Of a stretch of DNA of 7,960 nt, positions 1 through 5,448 are shown in pieces. Under the pieces are notes generated by a model. That model did no database searches. It was not told where the DNA came from and worked only from the letters and a program-made list of their open reading frames with translations. Numbering within the stretch: position 1 is the first letter of the stretch; every line of letters begins with the position of its first letter. The translations under genes were made by a program, and so were the position numbers. The DNA is from Desulfobacteraceae bacterium (lineage in GTDB: Bacteria > Desulfobacterota > DSM-4660 > Desulfatiglandales > Desulfatiglandaceae). Location of the stretch: contig JABMQV010000408.1 in assembly GCA_013203065.1 (NCBI GenBank), positions 1-7,960 on the forward strand, in the 5' to 3' direction.

Positions 1-2
1 CC

Positions 3-230
3 CTAGTATTTCTCCAATGGAATTTCATGAGTAAATTCCAATCCTTCAACAACATGTCCCGGTGAATCAGCATGGGTGGAACAATGCATAACCGTTGTTG
101 TTTTTTGCGACAGCACGCCGGACTTGGCCATATAATGCATACGTTCAATCTTGACATCCTCGAAATATGGCCATAACGGTGTTTTATCCCCAAACGGATG
201 GCTCAAGTCTACCAATACTTCCTTTCCCAT
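3..230 (-). CDS. Cyclase-family (kynurenine formamidase-like) hydrolase, N-terminal part ending at TAG
   Basis: The 75 visible residues open with a D-L-S-H-P segment (residues 8-12) and carry HCSTHADSPGH at residues 49-59, which matches the HxGTHxDxPxH metal-binding signature of the cyclase family (PF04199; H49, H53, D55 and H59 are the likely ligands, with Ser for the usual Gly). Family members hydrolyse amide or lactone bonds in small cytoplasmic metabolites; the substrate cannot be told from this part. Family length is about 200-260 residues, yet the frame stops at TAG (positions 5-3) right after the I-P-L-E-K-Y segment, where homologues normally continue. The gene is therefore either broken by a nonsense change, read through, or affected by a sequence error; the rest lies outside the window. 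The ATG at 230 has a good G-rich ribosome site (AAGGGGGG) about 7 nt upstream. It is divergent from the plus-strand unit. Family call is confident, functional state is not. Confidence 0.75.
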   Translation of the reverse strand: MGKEVLVDLSHPFGDKTPLWPYFEDVKIERMHYMAKSGVLSQKTTTVMHCSTHADSPGHVVEGLEFTHEIPLEKY

Positions 231-256
231 TTATTGCCCCCTTATCTAAATTCATT

Positions 257-270
257 TTTTTAGCTAAAAA
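257..270. promoter_or_regulatory. Perfect 14-bp palindrome upstream of the cyclase gene
   Basis: TTTTTAGCTAAAAA is exactly self-complementary and lies 27 bp from the cyclase ATG, in the divergent intergenic region. The position suits an operator for the minus-strand gene. The arms are A/T runs, so chance occurrence in AT-rich spacer is possible. No regulator gene is in the window. Confidence 0.3.
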
Positions 271-330
271 GGCGTTCGTTATTGGGACGTCTTTTGAGAA
301 CTAAATAACCCGGAGGAAAGGAGGATGTCC

Positions 331-393
331 ATGATTTTTTATGGAAGAACCGGGGCGTCCCCCAGCCACTCGCATTGCGCCCTTAGGGCTTGA
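331..393 (+). CDS. Possible 20-residue leader peptide or gene remnant
   Basis: An ATG at 331 is preceded by AGGAGG (319-324) at the ideal 6-nt spacing, with a second GGAGG at 312-316. The frame runs 20 codons (MIFYGRTGASPSHSHCALRA) to TGA at 391-393. I recognise no family. Its ribosome site is stronger than those of several real genes in this window, which is the only reason to list it. It ends just where a candidate promoter for the DUF3786 unit begins. It could be a small protein, a leader peptide, the broken start of a lost gene, or chance. An in-frame ATG at 325 abuts the ribosome site and is less likely to be used. Confidence 0.2.
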   Translation: MIFYGRTGASPSHSHCALRA

Positions 394-418
394 AAAAGGG
401 TTATCAAAAAGATAGACT
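390..418 (+). promoter_or_regulatory. Candidate sigma70 promoter for the DUF3786-WbqC-KamA-nuclease unit
   Basis: TTGAAA (390-395) is separated by exactly 17 bp from TAGACT (413-418); this gives five of six and four of six consensus bases. It would start a transcript near 425, about 60 nt before the GTG at 487. No stronger plus-strand promoter is apparent in 231-486. Confidence 0.35.
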
Positions 419-486
419 TGGTGTAAGGGTGCACTGACACAAAAGAGTTTTGGAATATCGGCCCGGGGAACATTGACTTTGGGGAG

Positions 487-1107
487 GTGTTGGCTTTGGG
501 GTCCAATTATGGAAAACTCATCAAAGAGAACCTTTCGAGACTCTTTTCTCAGTTGCCCGATGACCTGGAAGACCTGCTCGGGGGAGAAAGGCGAAATGAT
601 CATTTTTGTTTTCGTGCCTTTGGTGAGGAGTGCTGTATCCGACCTGACAGGATCACCTTGTCAGATAAACCAGTGGAGGCCCCAAGGGGCCTCCTGGTGT
701 CCCTTTATGCCATAAATACCAACCCGGAGCCAATTCAGCTGGAGCCCTTAAAATCATTCAAGGATTTGCCCGGGAGCATGCCCTACCAGGGTGCCTTTAG
801 GGTCAATAGCGAGCAGGTACTTGTCCCCCATGTCCTCCTGATCAGGGGAAAACAGAAATGTATTACAGAGGTTTTTGGCGGTCAGGGCGGCGACCAGGGA
901 GCTGGCGGAGACTTTGGGTTTGTGCTCTATCCGCTTCCCAAAATCGCCCTCTGCTATATCTTTTACCTCCCCGATGATGAGTTCCCAGCATCCGCCACTT
1001 GTCTTTTTTCGGCCAATGCCTTATCTTTCATGCCGCTTGACGGACTGGCCGACGTGGCAGAATACACCTCAAGGGGGATCCTTCGATTGATAGGCGTCCG
1101 ATCCTGA
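487..1107 (+). CDS. DUF3786 domain-containing protein
   Basis: This 206-residue protein is recognised as DUF3786 by its C-terminal block LPKIALCYIFYLPDDEFPAS followed by S-A-N-A-L-S-F-M-P-L-D-G-L-A-D-V-A, and by the middle segment FKDLPGSMPYQGAF (about residues 90-103). DUF3786 proteins are soluble, occur mainly in anaerobes, sometimes fused to an iron-sulfur domain, and have no established reaction; the Fe-S part is absent here. There is no signal peptide or membrane segment. The start is uncertain: GTG 487 directly abuts GGGGAG (481-486), while the in-frame TTG 496 has GGGGAGG at about 8 nt; no ATG is available and the frame is closed by TAA at 424. It ends with tandem in-frame stops (TGA TAA, 1105-1110). 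It is the first large gene of the plus-strand unit. A perfect hairpin lies inside it at 675-694. Confidence 0.8.
   Translation: MLALGSNYGKLIKENLSRLFSQLPDDLEDLLGGERRNDHFCFRAFGEECCIRPDRITLSDKPVEAPRGLLVSLYAINTNPEPIQLEPLKSFKDLPGSMPYQGAFRVNSEQVLVPHVLLIRGKQKCITEVFGGQGGDQGAGGDFGFVLYPLPKIALCYIFYLPDDEFPASATCLFSANALSFMPLDGLADVAEYTSRGILRLIGVRS
675..694 (+). repeat. Perfect 9-bp inverted repeat inside the DUF3786 gene
   Basis: GGAGGCCCC and GGGGCCTCC flank two A residues, and CCA/TGG (670-672 and 695-697) can extend the stem past a two-base bulge. In RNA this gives a very stable GC stem with a tight loop. It lies about 190 nt into the coding region. No U-run follows, so it is not an intrinsic terminator. 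Confidence 0.6.
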
Positions 1108-1116
1108 TAAAGGGGA

Positions 1117-1144
1117 AAATCGGAAATTGAAAATCGAAGATTGA
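1117..1144 (+). repeat. Tandem heptamer repeat, four units, in the DUF3786-WbqC gap
   Basis: The stretch divides cleanly into AAATCGG, AAATTGA, AAATCGA and AGATTGA, four 7-nt units of consensus AAATYGA. It fills most of the short gap and touches the TTG/ATG candidates at 1141 and 1144 of the next frame. It looks like an intergenic low-complexity repeat rather than coding sequence, which argues for a WbqC-like start further downstream. Confidence 0.55.
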
Positions 1145-1176
1145 TGAGGCCCGCTTCGCCCTTTGACAAACAGGCA

Positions 1177-1863
1177 ATGATCGTATCTGCTTATCAACCC
1201 TATTTTGCTCCCTTTCCGGGCTTTTTTCAAAAGGCCCTGCGTTCAGACACCCTTGTTCTTATGGACTCGGTCCAGTTCCCCCAGGGCACCACCTGGTTGG
1301 GCAGAAACCGCTTCAAGAATGACCAGGGTACACTCTGGATGACCGTGCCCGTATGGAAAAAGGGACTGGGGCTTCAGAAAATCAATAAGGTCAGGATCTG
1401 CCATGAGGGTCGTTGGGCCATGAAACACCTGGCCAGCCTGAAAACCGCCTATGCCAAGGCCCCGTTTTTTGAGGATCACCTTCTATTCCTTGAACGGGTC
1501 TTTAACGAGAGGGTCGAAAGGTTGGTGGATCTCAACATTAGAATTATTGGGTACCTTATGGCGCAACTTGGGATTTCCGCCGAAATATGTCTGCTCTCGG
1601 AACTGGACATCGATGCAAGGGAACCCCGCCTGTCCCTTGAGGTCTGTAAGAAACTGCGAGCGACTCATTTCCTGGCACAGGCAAGCGCCAAAAGATATCT
1701 AAACAAAGAGGCGTTTCAAGGGCTTGGCATTGGGCTACAATTCTTCACCCCCAAGCCTCCCGTTTATCCCCAATTGTGGGGAGGGTTTGTTCCAAATCTT
1801 TCCGCGTTTGATCTCCTTTTCAACTGCGGACCTAAAGCACAGAAAATTGTCGCGAAAGGATGA
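1177..1863 (+). CDS. WbqC-like family protein
   Basis: The product (228 residues from ATG 1177) matches the WbqC-like family (PF08889): M-I-V-S-A-Y-Q-P-Y at the N-terminus, then the D-x-V-Q-F segment followed by TTWLGRNRFKNDQGTLWMTV, corresponding to the family's N-R-N-R...W-x-T-V-P-V core, and an A-M-K-H-L-x-S-L-K-x-A-Y helix. WbqC-like genes are often found in polysaccharide and sugar-modification loci; the reaction is not firmly established. It appears soluble. Start choice: family members begin at this M-x-V-x-x-Q-P strand, so I prefer ATG 1177; ATG 1144 or TTG 1141 would add about 11 residues but overlap the heptamer repeat. None has a convincing ribosome site. It ends at TGA 1861-1863 and the KamA-like gene starts 3 nt later in the same frame, so the two are surely co-transcribed. 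Family assignment is good, function is open. Confidence 0.82.
   Translation: MIVSAYQPYFAPFPGFFQKALRSDTLVLMDSVQFPQGTTWLGRNRFKNDQGTLWMTVPVWKKGLGLQKINKVRICHEGRWAMKHLASLKTAYAKAPFFEDHLLFLERVFNERVERLVDLNIRIIGYLMAQLGISAEICLLSELDIDAREPRLSLEVCKKLRATHFLAQASAKRYLNKEAFQGLGIGLQFFTPKPPVYPQLWGGFVPNLSAFDLLFNCGPKAQKIVAKG
1855..1860 (+). promoter_or_regulatory. Ribosome binding site that decides the TTG start of the KamA-like gene
   Basis: AAAGGA lies 6 nt before TTG 1867, inside the last codons of the WbqC-like gene. The only in-frame ATG nearby (1885) has no such site at a usable distance, and the TGA at 1861 blocks any earlier start. This supports the non-ATG start. Confidence 0.6.
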
Positions 1864-1866
1864 AGG

Positions 1867-2985
1867 TTGTTTGTCTTAAAAAACATGGGCGATCAAAAAG
1901 GACCCTTGTGGAAAGGGCTTATATCCCAGAGCATCACCAGGCCCCAGGACCTGCCGGAATCCTTCGAGATAGATGCCCCTGGGCTTGAGGACGTGGTTTC
2001 CCGTTATCCCATGCGGATCAACCCTTACTATCTGAGCCTGATTAAGACCAGGGGAGACGCTATTTACAGACAGTGCATCCCTGAACTCGATGAACTCGTT
2101 GATCAAAGGGGGATTGAGGATCCCCTGAACGAGGAGGGGCACTCCCCGGTCCCCGGGCTGACACACAGGTATCCGGATAGGGTTCTATTCCTCGTCTCCT
2201 CTCGCTGTCCGGTATACTGCAGATTCTGTAACAGGAAGAGAAAGGTTGGCAGCGCCTCTATGGTGACCGAGGAATCGATCAGGGAAGGGATTTTATATAT
2301 TAGAAGTCAAAAGGAGATAAGAGATGTCCTCCTTTCAGGCGGAGACCCCCTGCTGCTTGAGAACAAGGAATTGTTTCACATCCTGACCGAGGTCCGCTCT
2401 TTGCCCCATGTGGAGATTATTCGGATCGGTACGAGGGTCCCGTGTACATTGCCCCAAAGGGTGACACCGCAACTTGCAGAGGTTTTGAGGAAATTTCATC
2501 CCCTTTACATCCTTACCCATTTTAATCATCCTGATGAGGTTACGCCTGATGCCGCTCTTGCCTGCGCAAGACTTGCCAATGCAGGCATCCCATTGGGGTG
2601 CCAGACCGTCCTTCTTAAAGGTGTAAATGATGACCCGTTGATCATAAAAAAACTGATGCAGAAATTGTTATCAATCCGGGTGCGGCCCTACTACCTCTTC
2701 CAGCCTGACCTTGCAAAGGCGACCGCCCACTTCTGGACCCCCCTCAGAAAGGGCCTTCAAATCATGGCCGGCATGCAGGGCCATACCTCAGGGCTTTGCA
2801 TGCCCCATTTTGCAATCGATCTTCCCGGGGGCGGGGGTAAGGTCCCGCTTCTTCCGGAATATGTTAAAGGTGCGGATAGCGACAGCCTCCTGATAAGAGA
2901 CTATCTAGGTAGAAAACACCGCTACCCCCTCTGTAGTGAGCCTGAATTGAATGAAAGCTGGCACAAGAAAGGAGAAGAGCTATGA
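1867..2985 (+). CDS. KamA-family radical SAM aminomutase (lysine 2,3-aminomutase-like)
   Basis: The 372-residue protein carries the radical SAM cluster motif C114-x3-C118-x2-C121 (CPVYCRFC), S-G-G-D at 157-160, and the PLP-binding PGGGGK motif with Lys325. Residues that hold lysine in the Clostridium subterminale lysine 2,3-aminomutase have counterparts here: R123 after the cluster motif, D281 in Q-P-D-L and D318 just before the glycine run. Retention of both aspartates favours lysine over glutamate as substrate, and the GGGGK motif favours a free-amino-acid aminomutase over the EF-P-modifying EpmB. The reaction would be an AdoMet- and PLP-dependent 1,2-amino shift giving a beta-amino acid in the cytoplasm. 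The C-terminal cysteine cluster that binds zinc in the clostridial enzyme is absent; only C356 remains in that region. No beta-lysine acetyltransferase or EF-P gene is nearby. TTG 1867 is used, and the end overlaps the nuclease gene. Exact substrate is unproven. Confidence 0.88.
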   Translation: MFVLKNMGDQKGPLWKGLISQSITRPQDLPESFEIDAPGLEDVVSRYPMRINPYYLSLIKTRGDAIYRQCIPELDELVDQRGIEDPLNEEGHSPVPGLTHRYPDRVLFLVSSRCPVYCRFCNRKRKVGSASMVTEESIREGILYIRSQKEIRDVLLSGGDPLLLENKELFHILTEVRSLPHVEIIRIGTRVPCTLPQRVTPQLAEVLRKFHPLYILTHFNHPDEVTPDAALACARLANAGIPLGCQTVLLKGVNDDPLIIKKLMQKLLSIRVRPYYLFQPDLAKATAHFWTPLRKGLQIMAGMQGHTSGLCMPHFAIDLPGGGGKVPLLPEYVKGADSDSLLIRDYLGRKHRYPLCSEPELNESWHKKGEEL

Positions 2986-4592
2986 TCAGAATAGTCTGCC
3001 TGGGTGGTGCGGGGTCTGTGACCGGGTCCTGTTACCTCGTAGAAAACCCGCAGGGGAAAAAGATGCTTGTTGACTGCGGTCTTTTTCAGGGCGGGAGACA
3101 GATGGAGGAGCGCAACTGGGAAGCGTGGGGTTTTGATCCAAAGGAGGTAGAGACCCTTTTCCTGACCCACGCCCATATCGACCACAGCGGAAGGATCCCA
3201 AAACTGGTAAAGGATGGGTTTGAGGGAAGAATCATAACCTCACCTCCCACGGCAGAACTATGTGAAATCATGCTCCTGGATTCCGGTCATGTACAGGAAA
3301 TGGATGCAGAATGGCAGACCAGGAAAAATAAGCGCCGGGCGGGAAAGGAAGTCTACCCCCTCTATACCGTCGAGGAGGCGAAGGCCAGTTTGAAGTTTCT
3401 AAGCCCCGTGGGGCGCGACCAGATAATCACGGTTGAACCGGGCATCAAGGCCCGGCTTAGAAACGCAGGACACATACTGGGTTCTTCTATTCTTGAATTA
3501 TGGGTGGGAGAGGGCAATGAGACCATAAAGATCGTCTTCTCAGGGGATTTGGGTAAGAGCGATCAGTTGATCGTACAGGATCCCCATGAAATATTTGACG
3601 CCGACTATCTTTTTCTTGAGTCCACTTACGGAAACAGGAAGCATCATTCGTTTGAACAGAGCAAGGAGGAACTTCTGGAAGCAATCCGCTACAGTGCTTC
3701 ACAAGGGGAAAAAGTCATCATACCCGCCTTTGCGGTGGAAAGGACACAGGAGATTCTTTATATCTTGGGCGAGTTTTATCGGAAGGGCCTGATTAAGGAG
3801 ATCCCCATCTATTTGGACAGCCCCCTGGCCATCAAGGCAACAGAGATTTTCAGAAAGAACAGGAAATACTATGATGAGGAGGCCCAGGCCATTGTGGACA
3901 AAGGCTATGACCCCTTTGACATGCCGACCCTTCACTTTACCCCCGCAACAAGAGAGTCCATTGCCATAAATGAGAGAACGGGGCCAGCCATCGTGATTGC
4001 CGGGAGCGGTATGTGTACCGCGGGACGGATTAAACATCACCTAAAACACAATCTCTGGCGCAAAGGCGCAAGCGTAGTCATCGTGGGGTTCCAGGCCAAG
4101 GGTACCACGGGCCGTAAGATCGTTGACGGGGCCAAAGAAGTCAAGATATTCAGGGAAAATGTCGCCGTGAGGGCCAAGGTGTTCACGATTGGCGGATTTT
4201 CTGCCCACGCCGACCAGGCCGATCTCCTCGAGTGGGTCTCCCACTTTGAGTCCAGCCCCCGCGTCATTGTGACACACGGGGAACCAGAGGCCAGCAAGGC
4301 CTTGGCAAAAGAGATCCAGGAACGGTTTAATTTGATCGCCCACATTCCAAAATGGAAGGAACGACTTATTCTCAGACCCAAAGAGGTAACCTTTGAGGGG
4401 CCTGAAGAGATAGAGACACTGCCCGACGTCAAGACGGCAATGCTAAACACCATCGTCGATCTGGAAAGGGAGTTGGATATCTTGAAGAGACGAATAAAGT
4501 CCGGTGAACTGGAAGGCAAGATTGGAGCGGACGAGACGGATAGGCTTGCCTACATAAAGGAGGAACTGCAGGCAACACTGCCTTCGGGGTAA
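2982..4592 (+). CDS. Beta-CASP metallo-beta-lactamase nuclease (RNA-specificity type)
   Basis: The 536-residue protein has the complete metallo-beta-lactamase set: HAHIDH at 63-68, H164 in G-H-I-L-G, D189 in S-G-D-L-G, then the beta-CASP region starting at the L-E-S-T-Y-G motif (E213) and ending with F-S-A-H-A-D (H409, motif B) and T-H-G-E (H432, motif C). The GSGMCTAGRI and G-F-Q-A-K-G-T-T-G-R segments are typical of the prokaryotic CPSF/Ysh1-like (COG1236) branch. These are zinc-dependent cytoplasmic nucleases, mostly acting on RNA as endo- or 5'-exonucleases. After the RMMBL region there is a charged helical tail (about 486-533) likely to form a coiled coil. All catalytic residues are present. 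The ATG overlaps the KamA stop (ATGA, 2982-2985) and has GGAG 7 nt upstream inside the KamA gene, so translation is coupled. No KH domain was seen. The RNA target cannot be inferred. Confidence 0.9.
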   Translation: MIRIVCLGGAGSVTGSCYLVENPQGKKMLVDCGLFQGGRQMEERNWEAWGFDPKEVETLFLTHAHIDHSGRIPKLVKDGFEGRIITSPPTAELCEIMLLDSGHVQEMDAEWQTRKNKRRAGKEVYPLYTVEEAKASLKFLSPVGRDQIITVEPGIKARLRNAGHILGSSILELWVGEGNETIKIVFSGDLGKSDQLIVQDPHEIFDADYLFLESTYGNRKHHSFEQSKEELLEAIRYSASQGEKVIIPAFAVERTQEILYILGEFYRKGLIKEIPIYLDSPLAIKATEIFRKNRKYYDEEAQAIVDKGYDPFDMPTLHFTPATRESIAINERTGPAIVIAGSGMCTAGRIKHHLKHNLWRKGASVVIVGFQAKGTTGRKIVDGAKEVKIFRENVAVRAKVFTIGGFSAHADQADLLEWVSHFESSPRVIVTHGEPEASKALAKEIQERFNLIAHIPKWKERLILRPKEVTFEGPEEIETLPDVKTAMLNTIVDLERELDILKRRIKSGELEGKIGADETDRLAYIKEELQATLPSG

Positions 4593-4600
4593 TTTGGCTC

Positions 4601-4749
4601 ATGGAGTGTTGGATTACTGGAGTGTTGGAGAGCTGCTAAATAACCTTGAACAGGGACGATGTAGCGTACAAAACAGTTCTTGTTCTGGAAAAAATAATGG
4701 CCTTCTACGATGTTCCAATACTCCCTACTCCACGACTCCAATACTCCAT
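4601..4749. repeat. Octamer-based long inverted repeat between convergent genes
   Basis: The left arm splits into TGGAGTGT, TGGATTAC, TGGAGTGT, TGGAGAGC (4602-4633). The right arm holds AATACTCC (4717-4724), a 7-nt CTACTCC, ACGACTCC and AATACTCC (4740-4747), the same unit on the other strand. ATGGAGTGTTGGA (4601-4613) can pair with 4737-4749 over 13 bp with one G-T, and 4619-4629 with 4714-4724 over 11 bp with one G-T. The inner 80 nt show no gene. It fills the whole gap, ending 3 nt from the stop of the minus-strand ATPase gene. It could fold into a bidirectional transcript-end hairpin, but no U-run follows on either strand; a MITE-like element is the alternative, with no clear target duplication. 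Confidence 0.65.
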
Positions 4750-4752
4750 CCC

Positions 4753-5448
4753 CTAATCCAAAGCCAGAAAGGTGTTGGGATCCAATCTTACGCTGGCATC
4801 TGAGATTGTGGGGGTGTCATGGTCTTTTAAGAGCCTCAAGAAGACCCCCGTGGGCTCGGGCTGTAACTGAATGATAAGGCTGAAGAGATCATCCAATTCA
4901 TGACATGGATAGGGTATACCCCTTTCATTGGTCTGGGTAACATGGCGGTGAGATCGGGCGGAGAGCCAAATCTCAAGCTGGAACTCCTCGGCAATTCCCT
5001 GGAGGCCTTCGAAAATAATCCTTTCGGCCTTTTCAAAGTCAAGGCCATCCACAATCAGGGCATTGGGTCTGAACTCCAGATTTTCAGTCAAATTCATTAG
5101 GTTGGTTCGGAGACGGTCCACGTCAAAACTCTGATTTAGGTAGGCAAGGATCATCCTGTTTCTATCAATCATCATCCGAAGTTCATCCCCATCCGTGAAG
5201 CCTAAGGCCTGGACAAGATCACGATAGATGACGTCATAGAAAGACATCACCTTTTCCGGCCCCTCTTCGAGGGAAATGTGAACGAGCCTTTCCTTTCGAA
5301 AGATCTTATCAAATGCGATATGTATCAAGCAGGCGGTCTTTCCTACCCCGGCCCGTGCAATAAGAACCCCCAGGTTTCCCGGGCCCAACTCCTTCCTCGA
5401 TGACTTCTCAAGTATCCTTAACGGACTGACCGAAATAAAGTCCTTCAT
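4753..5448 (-). CDS. KaiC/RecA-like P-loop ATPase, coupled to EF-G
   Basis: This 231-residue protein has a Walker A motif ARAGVGKTA (residues 31-39, K37 and T38), a V-H-I-S-L-E-E segment (56-62) whose glutamates sit where KaiC/RecA-type enzymes keep the catalytic Glu, and a Walker B strand N-A-L-I-V-D-G (129-135, D134). It is thus a single RecA-fold ATPase core with short ends; no zinc finger, second KaiC domain, Lon domain or membrane segment is present, so it is neither RadA nor a full KaiC. I do not know its function. Its ATG overlaps the EF-G stop (ATGA on the minus strand, 5448-5445), with AGGGGA about 5 nt upstream, so it is translated with EF-G. Context suggests a role linked to translation, for example sensing or regulation, but that is inference only. 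It ends at TAG 4755-4753 against the inverted repeat. Confidence 0.75.
   Translation of the reverse strand: MKDFISVSPLRILEKSSRKELGPGNLGVLIARAGVGKTACLIHIAFDKIFRKERLVHISLEEGPEKVMSFYDVIYRDLVQALGFTDGDELRMMIDRNRMILAYLNQSFDVDRLRTNLMNLTENLEFRPNALIVDGLDFEKAERIIFEGLQGIAEEFQLEIWLSARSHRHVTQTNERGIPYPCHELDDLFSLIIQLQPEPTGVFLRLLKDHDTPTISDASVRLDPNTFLALD

Noticed and set aside
301..603. 100-codon open frame on the minus strand overlapping the start of the DUF3786 gene
   Set aside because: Its first 39 codons are antisense to a recognised coding region, the rest shows no family feature, and no good ribosome site precedes its ATG.
1867..2985. EpmB (EF-P beta-lysylation enzyme) as identity of the KamA-like protein
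   Set aside because: The PGGGGK motif, both substrate aspartates and the PVPGLTHRYPDRVL segment match free lysine 2,3-aminomutase; no EF-P or EpmA gene is in the window.
4037..4519. 160-codon open frame on the minus strand
   Set aside because: It is fully antisense to the beta-CASP nuclease domain, whose catalytic motifs are intact; composition is that of a shadow frame.
4594..4803. Short plus-strand frame across the convergent gap
   Set aside because: It is composed largely of the octamer repeat and runs into the antisense of the ATPase gene; no ribosome site.
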